64,000 bases of DNA from Aplysia californica. Taxonomy: Eukaryota > Mollusca > Gastropoda > Aplysiida > Aplysiidae. The stretch covers positions 78,243 through 142,242 of the forward strand of contig NW_004798372.1 of assembly GCF_000002075.1 (NCBI RefSeq). Direction: 5' to 3'. The position numbers and the translations under genes were made by a program. Shown in pieces: positions 46,116 through 57,411 of this stretch; the first letter of the stretch is position 1; each line of letters opens with the position of its first letter. The notes beneath the pieces were generated by a model. That model was not told the origin of the DNA. It worked only from the letters and a program-made list of their open reading frames with translations, and made no database searches.

Positions 46116-49100
46116 CGTTATCTGTTACACATTGAATATCTGTGAAAAATAAAACCACATTTCACTTACTATGCACTGCTAAAAAAAAAATTGAATCGTG
46201 AGACAAGATAAAAAAGAAGCTTCTTCAGTATTCACTTAAATTTCTAACCCCGGAATTATTTTCCATGTTTTGACGGAATTTTTGTTTACATTTTGCAAAA
46301 TATGCAACAGGATATACAGGCAAAATGATAATAAAATGGCTAATCTAGCATCTGCGTTTGTCGCGGCCGCGATTTTTGGTCTGCGAATTTTGACTTTTTT
46401 CAGGAAAAAAAAGCTACTTCATAACCCATTACTTATTAGACATGTATTCTTCTTTATTTTAAGGTGTCCATGTATAGTTATTTTCATGCGAAGAATATAC
46501 GTACATTACATACTATTTATATATTGCTGTTTGTCTTTTATTTTCCTATCTTTGTTGTGTTTTACATTTGTTGGTGTGTTAATTTTTTTATTGTTCTGAT
46601 GTGCTGTTTTTATTTTTTTAAATTTGGGTGTTTATATAGGGTAATGTAATTTAATTTGATGTTGTTCCTACCCTTTTAAAATTTATATAAATGTGTTATG
46701 AATAGCGAGTCTCCACCAAAACCGAATACTGTCACTGGCAGGCCCCTTGTGTGTGATTCTATAATTTACTTGAAATATCCGGTACTTATTCTTGAATTAA
46801 ATACTTTATAGGTTAAAACGGCCAATCTTCGGATAGGTGGACACACGCCCTTATTTGTTAATTTTTGTGGTTGTGTATATGAGCTGTTCTAAATTTGATT
46901 TCCTTCTGTTGTGAAACCTTTCTTGTTCACATTTTTACACTCAGTGTGGTTACAAATGATATTCTGGATGCTGAAAACAGCACACAAAATTCTGGTGCGT
47001 TAGATTTAGATGAAGTTACCTCTATCAACATGTTGCTACATACGTCTTCACAGAGTTGAAAGCTTGAAAATTAATGGCAACTTTTAGACTGAAAAATGGC
47101 AACAAACGCAGATGTTAGGCTAATACTGTGTCAAAATGAAACAGGAAGTGTAGTATATACATCTAACACTTCCAAGTCAAAATAAATCTACTCGGATTCC
47201 TAAAAGATTGTATTAGCAGTAATGTTTCATGCACCCAGCAAACTGACTGGATGCTGGAACCGCCCACTTGGGTGGACTGATTGTACAGCACTTTTCTTCA
47301 TTGGTAACCGGTCATTTCGTCACATCCCAATTATGTGTGACGAAATGACTTCGCTTAATATCTCTCCAAAATTGTTAAATTGTTATGCTAGTAAAGTTTT
47401 GTAGGATCAGCCTGAAGCTTTTTTTAAAAATTATATATATATATTTGTAAATTATTAATGAAAATTAAATCTTCATCAAACTGTTCCATAGTTTAAAAAT
47501 AGTTTAAATAAGGCAAAAAAACATCATTGGGACCTGTAGATCTAATCCAATGAGGTTATTATACAGTAATGGAGGCTGTTCTAGATAGGAAAGAGGGTTT
47601 TTATTCTGAGGCCCTTGAGATTAGGAAAGTCAGCAGATTTATTTTGTTTTAAAACCCATTTATCTCATTACTATTACAGATGTCAAAATATAGATGTCCT
47701 TGCGGCTCCATATTTTAAAAAAATAATAATCCAGTACCAGCTTAACAAAAACGGCAAACAACTTCTCTATTAAAGAAAGATGAAGGAAAAGGGGTGGGTG
47801 GAAAAAGTTTGTGTCTCCTTTAATAGTACTGTACCCGGTTTAATCTGTCATAGTAAGAAGTCTCCACCTGAGATCCCATTGTTTATGATCCCGGTTCACT
47901 TAAGATTCCGTTGTTTAAAGAAAAAAACCCAAAAACAACAAATTTTATTATAGAAAAGTCACAACTAAGATCCTACTCTGGAGTTTGAAGTTCCCGAATT
48001 TTAGACCAAATTTCTCTGAACAAAAAAACCTTATGGATCATCCACACTCGTACATGATAACATATGATCACATATCTCCACTCTAAATTTCTCGATGAGT
48101 GGTACAAGGTTCGCCCCCGGCTCAGGGGCCTTACAATGAAAGGATCACACCCAGGGGTGAACTTTTCGACGTCTTTGATTTCTCCGAACATCTAACTACA
48201 GCAAGGCGGGAATCGGTAGGCAGGGCCAAAAAGGCTGCATCAGATGGGATCACATCGAACTGTGATTTCATTGGCGCTTTTGCTTCACTGACCATCTATC
48301 AGGTGTGCATCAGAATTTGCTACAGATTTTGCACATGTACTCTGGAGTCTCCGATTGCCTTTGTGTAATGTTGAGCCAACTTTTCATTTTTGTAATTTTA
48401 ATTGGTGCATTAACAAAACAATGATGAGTTACGACCTGAATATGAGCTGTGATTTCAGTCAGAGGTGAAGGAAAGTAGCAATAAATACTTCACAGGTAAA
48501 GGGGAGGAGCAATGAGTGAGATACTTAATTTGACTTAAAGGAACCCAACGACACAAGCTAACAATTAAGACTAGTTTGCGCATCAATCCCATTTAAAAAG
48601 ACAAAGGATATTATATTACCTTTTCAATAATTAAAACCATTGGGAGGGTTGCACTAAAAAAAAAGGAAACAAAATTACCGTGCTCAATAATCCAAAGACA
48701 AAGGCAAAGGCATCATTGTATAATCATGTAAAAACGATGGCTACTAGATCTAGCTTCTTCTAGTAGGCCTACTGGCGTTTCAAATAGCACGGGAGCTATT
48801 CAGAACGCGGCGTTGCAAATAGCGCTTGCCGATCTTTAAACTATTGGTAGGCTGTGTTTTACAACTCTACTAGTCAACATAAGGATCAAAACATAAAGTT
48901 CATGGACAGTCACCCCCCCCTTCTCGTTCTCTCTGTGTCCTCTCTCTCTCTCTTTTACTCCACCCCCCTCCCCCTCTCTTTCTTTTACTGTTTCTCTCTC
49001 CATCTTAATCTCCCAGGCCAGCCCCACCACCTTCACCCATCTTTATTGCACGTATTCTCTCCCATATTATTGTAGCCCACTGCCTAGCCCAACTATAGGC

Positions 49101-49829
49101 CTAGAATTCTAGATCTATTCTTTGTAAAAGAAAAAACCGTAGTTCGAACTGGGTGACCATGCCATAGGTTGGTGCCATTTTGTATGTTCCACTGGGGGCA
49201 TGCTGCGCTGTGCCGTGAAAAGAGAGAGGGGAGGGTCCATTTGTTGTAAGTGTAGTAAGGTGTTTGTTCGGTGTTGTACCGTCTGCTGTGTCAGTGTCTG
49301 TGTAACCTCTAAGAGTTGAGAGACAGGGATCTAGAATAGATCTAGACTCTAGATCTAATTTTAAAACTTTTTTACAAAATATAAGAGGAGAGTGCTCTGA
49401 GGGACTGGAATAATAATTTTCGGGAAGAAGTTGTTTTTGTTGAGGAAGGGGAGTGGGGGAGGCTCAGGTAAAAGGTTAGCATTTTTCAGACCAATAATGT
49501 CCAAAGGGCTCACTGCCACTGTCCGATGACAAATGATACTTGATTAACTTGATAGATCTAGATCTAGATTCTAGATCTAAATCTAGATTCTGCCTCCGGC
49601 ACAGGAGGCGGTCATCAAATTTTTAGAGATGAAAAGAACTTCTTGGCGGGGGAAAGAAAGTAGGCAAAGTCCGCAAAGAAGACTTTATTAACCTATACTC
49701 TGGTTCTGTGTTTCTTTGGGAGTATGGTCCGTCTTTTCAGACATTTATTTTCTTTTTTTCCAATTCCATCATACGATTAGGAGCAATGAAATTCCATGGT
49801 TAGTCTTTTCTCCAGTAAATACTATTTGT

Positions 49830-49995
49830 ACTACGCCTCGTGTTTACAACTCGCGCGAGGAGATCGACAGGTCACATGACCTGCATGCTGCATGGCTGTT
49901 GCTTCAATGAAACCCTTCTAAACTTCCGTTGTTTACATCTCGAAACATGGCGGCGCCCATAACATTTCACATGATTCTTACCTTTACAGTGAGTT
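49830..49995. promoter_or_regulatory. Candidate (bidirectional?) promoter and first noncoding exon
   Basis: A CpG-richer patch holds the palindrome GGTCACATGACC (about 49870), an ETS-like ACTTCCG (49922-49928) and AACATGGCGGC (49945-49955), a YY1-like initiator context. On the plus strand ACA|GTGAGT gives a donor at 49989. On the minus strand AAAG|GTAAGA gives a donor at 49981. Either could start the ZNF410 or XPO1 transcript; both genes show acceptor-like sequence just before their first coding exon. The plus-strand ATG at 49947 would be an upstream ORF, not the protein start. Confidence 0.35.
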
Positions 49996-51522
49996 ATACA
50001 GTGCTTTAAAACTAAATATGACCACAATGAAGAACCAACGACGTAAATTGTACATGAACATTACCTCTATGACCGCTGTCTTGAAGCTCTGTCCGAATTC
50101 TGAAGAAAACACCCAAACTTACAAACCGGTTGGAACTGGTACATGTTCGCCATATGCCTAGAGTTCGGCAAGTTCCGTAAACGATGAAAAACATTGTAAA
50201 AGCTTGTAAAATTTTCCAGAATCAGTTATAATAATTTTAATAGACAATAAAATGATATTGAGATGTATAAAATTATTTTTTAATGTGGAAGATGGAAGTG
50301 TACCAATTGAAGTTGTTCGTTGTTTTCCGGAGACTTTGTGACAGTGAAGTTATCTGGATTCTCATTGGTCAAATAATTTTTGCTCCTTCATGATGTTAAA
50401 AGTGTTAAATTCCTTCTTTCAAGTAAAACTTTCCTGTGAAAAATAAATATTTTATTGGAATCGTCCCTGTAAAGTTGTGGCATTTTCTAATTGCTTCTTA
50501 TAAATGTATTTTTTTCGAATTTATGGCCATAAGCCAGAAGGAAAAATCCCTCAAATGAACCAATCACCGTGCGCCTCTGTTCGAGTCACAGTGAGGTATT
50601 AACCCTTTAATGCATTTTACCCACCAAACAGTAATTCAAAATCCTTACCTCACTGAATGAACTTAGGAAGACCATGAACTGTTGAGGTTTGTGGTGCGAC
50701 TAATCATGCAATATAGTCTTATGGTGTATCTAAAAACATCTTTAAAATGATTTTTAAAAACCCGAAGAACGAGGCCGAGTGTAGGCATAAAACAAAATAT
50801 GAACAAAGAATTATAGAATTAACGCGTCGTCATATATCAGGAATTTAAGGCCTGATCTCGATCGACATGCACTGTAATATAATATTATATAATTATAGGC
50901 CTATATAACCATTAACATTTTAATAATTGCTTTGGCTGTGTGTTATTTCAAAATATTTGTTATATACAGCTTTCCTGATTGTCTGGAAAGCTTTTGCCGT
51001 TGTAGGATCTAGATCTACGTACATATGTACTATTTTCAGTATCAGTATTCTAATTCTAACTTTTACCAATAAAAAAACTTTTTGCTCTGTTCATGGCGGT
51101 AGGCCAACACCCTATGTATGATGTTTTATCATATCTCTAAAAATGTTTCTTTTTTTTTAAATCTCTTCTCAAAGAACTGGGGTTTCAGCTGGCCATTATG
51201 CTATCTATACAAAGACAGCTGAGCATGATCTCGAGCAGCTATATAATGCTGGGCATAATGTAAACGAATGATACTTCCATTTTTATCTCATTTTCTAGTC
51301 CTCACCATCCTTCTCTAGCTCTCATCCTGTATTCTCACCTCGACCCATGCAAAAATACACAAACAGACGTACAGAGAATACATAAACAAAATCGAAGACC
51401 TATTTTTCAAGAATTGCAATTTGGCACAATAATCATTGCTGTTTTATTAACTTGATTTTTATGTTTGCTACTATTGTTAATTAAAGTCTTAGTGGTGTAA
51501 AATAAACGAAAAATATAAGAGC

Positions 51523-51700
51523 AGGTGGTTGGCGGGTGCGCCGGTGTGGTTGCCCCTTAATTCTTTCCTGTCGAACGTATCGTCCTGATCTCTCGTCGAA
51601 TCCTTAGCGTACAAGAAACTTTATTTGTTTGTTACCGATACTCTCACACCTATAATATCGTTGGCACTTCATGTCCTTTTACCTAAACTAAAACCAAAAA
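51523..51700 (+). repeat. Short SINE-like element, diverged copy
   Basis: It carries GGTGGTTGGCGGGTGCGCCG, GTGTGGTTGCCCC, CTGTCGAACGTATCGTCCTG and CACACCTATAATAT in family order. The tail module is lost (ends ACTAAAACC). It is more diverged than the other copies and has no clear target duplication. Confidence 0.7.
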
Positions 51701-52460
51701 AATAAAAGAGTGAGCTATATAATATGTAAAGTGTGTTTTCTTTTGCCTTTGCAGCTTATATACCGCCCTGTCGAAACGAAACGTTGATTTACACAAACAA
51801 AACATAAGCTGTCGATTTGTGTGCAGTTGTCGCAAAAGGGTGAAAACTAAAATTAACTTGACCCCTGTTCTTGTTTCTATTTTGAGTCTGGTAACTTTCC
51901 GTTCTCACTGAGTTCGATCCACAACATTCGACTTCCGACTTCCTTTGGTTTCACAGAACTTGGATCCAAAAACTGTAGAAGGACCCCGAGACGAAATACA
52001 TTAAAAAGGAAAATCGAGCTATTGAAGCGATATAATGTGTATAAGAAATTGCGAATGAATTTGTCTTTTATGCCTGTTTTAATCGAATAGAGTTTGTTTC
52101 AATTATGCTGGAATTTTGTCAATGGAAAGCTGAGTCTTTCGATGATCCTATGCACTCATTCAGTATGCAGTGCAGCTGACCCCAAATCATCAATCGGCTG
52201 GTACGATGCGGTTCTGTCTTGTTTTTATGGTCTTTGAATCTCTTCTGAAATGTCGCTCTACGGGTTGATGCGCTATTTATTCTTTGAAGAAATACACAAT
52301 CTTATAGTTTAACTCCTTGGGAAACGAGAGTCTAGATCTAGGCCTAGGTCTAGAATCTAGTAAAGCCCACTTCACTTGACCAAGCTAATAATGGTCTACG
52401 TTCTATGAGTTGGGTTTTTGGGTTGTTGTTTTTTCGTCTGAGATCCTTTGATTTAACACT

Positions 52461-52675
52461 GGCATCGGTGGCCAAGTGGTTTAACTCTGAGACTCTCAAC
52501 GTTAAGGATGTGGGTTCGAATACTGTCAGGGGCCCTATATTTATTATTATATGTCCTTGGGAAAGGCACTTTACAATAAAATAATAAATTACATGGAATT
52601 TTCCTCACTTCATCCCGGTGGGAATGGTTGACCAGCTGTTTAGTCAGCGAAAGATCTTCAGTTTGTTAGTGTTTG
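52461..52675 (+). repeat. tRNA-derived SINE, second copy of the 1-186 family
   Basis: The tRNA-like head (GTGGCCAAGTGGTTTAACTC and GGTTCGAATAC) is followed by CCTTGGGAAAGGCACTTTAC, TTTTCCTCACTTCATCCCGG, and the end AGTTTGTTAGTGTTTG shared with the copy at the window's left edge. It is a SINE, not a tRNA gene: the head lacks tRNA pairing and continues into a SINE body. Confidence 0.85.
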
Positions 52676-52929
52676 AGATAGTGAAATTTGCAGCTTGCAC
52701 TGTATGCTTCTGAAGAAGCGGAGAATATGTCTAAGTGTTCTGTGATCTGCTGGGGTAATAATGGTTGTCAAATGCAGAGCATGCTGTGGAGCGTGCGCTA
52801 TAAATGACATGCAATATTATTTATTTTAAGTAAGCATAACATACTAGTAACTAGATCTAGGTGAAACAGCTATGTTTCACTCTAGCCGATTTAAATCGGA
52901 GTGTGTGATATCTTTATCTTTATATATTT

Positions 52930-53270
52930 TTATTTTTCATTGTTCTTGATGACAGCAGCTAGACAGTCAGTTTGATGTCGCGCACAAACTGTGCAGTCCT
53001 CTTCAAATCTGAGAGAATGTGCCAGTGCCATAGAGCTTTCTCTCTCAAGAAGAGTCACATTCTGCCACTTCTGTGTACTACAGGTGGCGTAGCGCGGGCA
53101 CTGCAGAAGGATATGGTTGGCATCCTCTTGGTCGTGTCCACATTCGCAGATCGTGGACTCTCTCACTTTTTTAGATTTAGTGTTTTTATGTATATAATGG
53201 TGTTTGAGTTTGTTGTGACCACAACGGAGTCGAAAGATTGTGAACTGGTCTGCTTTCTTTAGCTAGCATG
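52930..53270 (-). mobile_element. LINE 3' fragment (C-terminal cysteine motif region)
   Basis: Minus-strand translation gives KADQFTIFRLRCGHNKLKHH, then ESTICECGHDQEDANHILL and QCPRYATC before ending KNNEK-stop near 52930. The RLRxGHxxL and CxCGxxxEDxxHxLxxC pattern is typical of the region after the RNase H domain in jockey-like non-LTR retrotransposons. Only the 3' end is left, followed by a T/A-rich tail. Probably 5'-truncated on insertion. Confidence 0.8.
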
Positions 53271-53406
53271 TAGTAGGGGTATTTTTATAAATACACAGCT
53301 GTTGCAAGTGAGCTATTCGTCACCTGAACCACGATATTTATTAAATGCTGTGTTCATGAAGCTTTCACCTTGGGTAGGATAGGATTAAGTTCATAAATCA
53401 TAGTTA

Positions 53407-53833
53407 TGTGAGGCATTGTGGTGAAATTAGGCGCTTGTCAAAATAATGAAATCAAAGAAGCTGGCATTTTTCTGTCCGTTTTGGCAATTTTTATTGAATT
53501 TTTTGTTTATTGACTCAACAACACCTTGAAGGTCCATTTTAAAAACAATGTGTGTGGATTTTACTGACAAATGTTTATTTAAGGCAGAAAAATAAATTTG
53601 CAGCTTCTAAGGACTCTCAAGGTGTGGAAGTCGCCAAACTTTGGTGGCCATTTTCCCGCTAATTTTACCTCTGGAACCAGGAGACTCCTACCTCCTTCAA
53701 TGGCAAATATCTCAACTTCTTTTCAAATTATTTTTTTCACCGAAAGCAAGACAAATGAACAAGTTTTAAAATGATACCAATCTCTACATGTCCAAAAATT
53801 GATGAGCGCCTGATTCCCCTGCGTCGTGACACA
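53407..53833 (-). mobile_element. TGTG-ended MITE, copy 2 (inverted)
   Basis: The ends TGTGAGGCATTGTGGTGAAA and CGTCGTGACACA, flanked by TA, match the family with the orientation reversed relative to 1900-2235 and 58521-58955. It is 427 bp with imperfect TIRs of about 40 bp and no transposase. Confidence 0.85.
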
Positions 53834-54100
53834 TATTATGTAAACTTATGCCTTGAAGCTGCTCAAACTGCAAAAATAAAACTGTGTTCTAAATTTTTAC
53901 TCCCCCCTCTCCTGATCTGAAGTTTCTTTTTCAATCTGATACTTATAGTTTACTGCACTGCTGTATCCAGTAATTGGTAGTCGTATAATAAGATGTTATT
54001 ATAGAGTTGAATGAATTGCAGTTTTGATTGAAAGGAGATGTATGCAGAGTGATTTGAATCATTACCAAACATTACATTGCAAGCCTTATTCAGACAACAG

Positions 54101-54645
54101 TCAAACCTGTCCGAGATGACCACCTATCATAACTGCCAAGTACTCTGATAAAATTGGAGCTCCACGATTTTATTTTACCCATCAAAGAACCTTGATCGGA
54201 TTACTTGATTAGCATAAAACCTTTCTTTTTAAATTCCGTTTCTGTCAGGTCGCATATATGACTTACTGCAAATGGTGTGAAAAATACATTTTTTATTTGT
54301 GTTTATTTTCTATATTAGTGCAAATTGTCATGCATGAACCCATTTTTATTTTTGCAACGCACATTAATTTATTTGCTGTAGTCGGTTTATGTTATAATTA
54401 TCTTAATCTATTAGGGTCCTGGAGATTCTGGGTTTTTTACCCCCAAACTCCTATTATTAATATTATTAGTCATGAAGTTGTCAGCATGTCTGATCCATTG
54501 TCAAATCAAGGAGAAAGTGGTTATCCTAAATAGGTGGTCCTCTTGAACTTTGTCATTATAAACAAGAAACGGATGGGAGGAATGGAAGTGGTTGTTTGTA
54601 CAGGTGACAGGTCATTGTCTTGGACAGGTGGTCGACAGTTGTATT
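54101..54645. repeat. Dispersed DNA-transposon-like repeat
   Basis: The left part holds ACAGTCAAACCTGTCCGAGA and TGACCACCTATCATAACTG. The right part holds GGAAGTGGTTGTTTGTACAG, GTGACAGGTCATTGTC and TTGGACAGGTGGTCGACAG. The AACCTGTC...GACCACCT words are partly inverted between ends, though not as clean terminal repeats. Related fragments are at 8690, 24810 and 27505. It lies just upstream of the ZNF410 start exon. Confidence 0.5.
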
Positions 54646-54814
54646 TTTATTTAAAGAATCTGTGTCTGTGACGATCACATCAGTTTTTTGTTTAAAATGT
54701 CCCCCTATGTTTCTGGATGTTTCAAATTTTAATGTCCTATGACCTGTAACTCAAATCACTAATCACCTCATGTTATTTTGATCTAGAGATATGACAGCAC
54801 AGTAGGAGATTCCG

Positions 54815-57175
54815 ATGGATGAAGAAACCCCTCGAAATATCATGACCCAAGCTTTGTTTGGAGACAGTGGAATGCTTAGTGCTGTCGCTTCCCTCCTGAG
54901 ACAGCATAATGGCACCAAAGTAAGTGCAGTATAAATTGTTAAAAATAAAAAGGTTCCTGTTATTGACGAAACATGGTTATAAAATTGAGATTGCCACTTT
55001 TACTGAGCTTTGATTGTGGAATGTTTTGAGTCTTGGATTTTTTATTTTTTTTTGGTATTGTATGACCTTTCATTCAACAGGATTTTCTGTCATGTCAGCT
55101 GTTTTTTTTCCTGCCAACAATCCTGTATTGTCTAGAATCTTCTGCTTTACATTTAGATGGCTTCCTTTTGAAACAGTGATATCAATTGTCAAATGTAATT
55201 TAATAACAATAATAACAGTTCTTTCATCAATGTCTGACAATGACCATAATTATATACCGTCTATAGTCTTTTGGTAAGGCTGCTGGACTCGCAGCAGGGC
55301 GCAGCTTTGAACCCCTATTGGATGCAATGTTGTATCTTTGGGAAAGACTCTTTTAACTCTTTATTAACATTTTTGTTACATCGTCTAAGCAGGATGGGTA
55401 CTTTTTTTAAAGTGAAAGATCATCTAAGCAGGATGGGTACTTTTTTTAAAGTGAAAGATATATATATATATATATATATTGTCAGTCAGTATATTTTGAG
55501 TGTCTGTAAAATGTCTGCTAATACTTCTCAGTGAATACTTCCCAGGACGCTGAAAATGTTTTAGAATGTTATAAGTCTGTCAGGGTAATAATAGGTTGAA
55601 AGTTGGGTAGAGCTTTGTTTCAAATAGGGATATAAAATGCACTTTATATGTGCAATCTATTAAGGTTGTTATTATTCGAATATAAAGCTTCTTTATTCTT
55701 TTTACAGATATGTTTATAATTAGTGTATCTGCTTTATTGTACATTAGATTAGAGCCTGCAGATATTTAGCAGAACTGTACATCTAATTTTCACCTTTTTC
55801 TTCAGGTAGATGAATAGATGCAAGTAATGCTAAAAGATTAGGTACTTTTTATTAAAGGATTTCATTTTGGTGTACTATTTCTGAACAACTTGATTTAGAT
55901 TATAATTATATTTATGTATATATATATGATACCAAAATTCAAACAGGAAAAAGAAGTTCAAATGTCGACGCCTATGTTGGTCCTTACCAGTGTGCCAGGA
56001 AAAGATTCTCTTCATGCGAATGTTGTCCTTGGCTCTGCTCTAGGAAAAACAGCTGGCATGAAACTCAAACCTGATGCGCCAACCTCTACCGAGGTGAGTG
56101 TTGCTTTAGTTGGGTTGTTTTTTTTCTGTTTTTTTCTTTTTGTGTACAGATATTCTCTCTTGAATTGAGATGAAATCCACTCATTCTAATAATCATAATG
56201 AATAATATATTACTTTTTTATAATTTCTGATGTAGGTTTTTTTTTCTCTGCTGTAGTATTGTAATTTTACATATGATATATATAGAGTTGTAGATTATGA
56301 ATGAGAACGGTTTGTACTCTCAGTTTAGTATCATCTTGAAATGCAACATCTATACATATATAGCATAGAAGTAAAGAAATGGGAGTGGGTGGTTGGCGGA
56401 TGCTCTGGTGTGGTTTGCTTCTTCTTTTCTATCAAACGTATATCGTCCTTATCTCCCCTTCTTCTGTTTTATGTTTGTTACTCTTTTGTAACACCTCTAA
56501 TCTTCTGGTGCTTAATGACCTTATGCAGTTGCGAGGGCCGTAAAACCCTCGACTAAAACTATACTAAAAGAAATGGGATAGTGCACTGTGGGGAGGACCT
56601 ATAGGCAGTAAGCCCATAGCTGTTCAAGTAGCCAAGAAGTGTTGAATGAAAAGCAATTTGGGAACTTCCCAAAAAGTTTCCGTTTTATGACATAATAGTT
56701 TTGTACCCTTTTCTCTGTTTATTTTCCTAATGTACTGTGAGGAGGTCTTTGGAGTATGGAATAACTGTGTTTATAAGGAGAACTACAGTCTCCAACACAA
56801 TTCATTTGACAGAAGGTTAGATCTATAAGTTGCATTCATCTGAAGGAGGAAAGTGACATTGTGCTTTGATTTTTATTGGAGTGTATCTAAAGACAGTGAT
56901 CTATCAGGTTATGTCCCCCTAAAGTGTCTCTCCTCCTTTCTATTCTTCCTATGTCAGTCTTTCTCACTTTTCCTCTTGTAATCTCTCTTCCTCTCCCTCC
57001 CTCTCCATCTTCCTCTTTCTCTCTATGTCAGTCTTTCTCACCCTTCCTCTCACTAACATTATTCATGTACCCCCCCCCCTCTCTCTTTCTGTCTATCACT
57101 CTCTCTGTCTTCCTCTTTCTCTGTCTCTGTTTCTGTTTCTCATTCTTTCTCTCTCTCATCCTTTCTCCTTCAATG

Positions 57176-57269
<94 letters not shown>

Positions 57270-57321
57270 CCTCCCCTCCCTCCCTCTCTCTCTCTCTCTC
57301 TCTCCCCCTCCCTCCCTCCCT

Positions 57322-57411
<90 letters not shown>

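Larger units (their letters stand above)
46116..54814. other. Divergent intergenic region between XPO1 and ZNF410 (5' UTRs, promoters, repeats)
   Basis: No conserved coding exon was recognised. It should hold the upstream noncoding exons and promoters of both neighbours. A candidate promoter with opposed splice donors lies near 49830-50000. Repeats identified are at 51523, 52461, 52930, 53407 and 54101. The stretch 46142-49800 is AT-rich with a small CpG patch near 46355 and a pyrimidine-rich patch near 48915-49000, and nothing assignable. 50000-51500 also shows nothing recognisable. Confidence 0.55.

Noticed and set aside
46270-46649. Open frames of 60-109 codons near the XPO1 5' end
   Set aside because: Low-complexity hydrophobic translations from AT-rich DNA with no family resemblance and no splice context.
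48099-48368. 89-codon plus-strand frame and overlapping minus frame (47973-48191)
   Set aside because: Composition looks somewhat protein-like, but no motif, homology or splice partner could be recognised.
50614-50640. TTAACCCTTTAATGC, another possible TTAA-element end
   Set aside because: No partner inverted end was recognised nearby.
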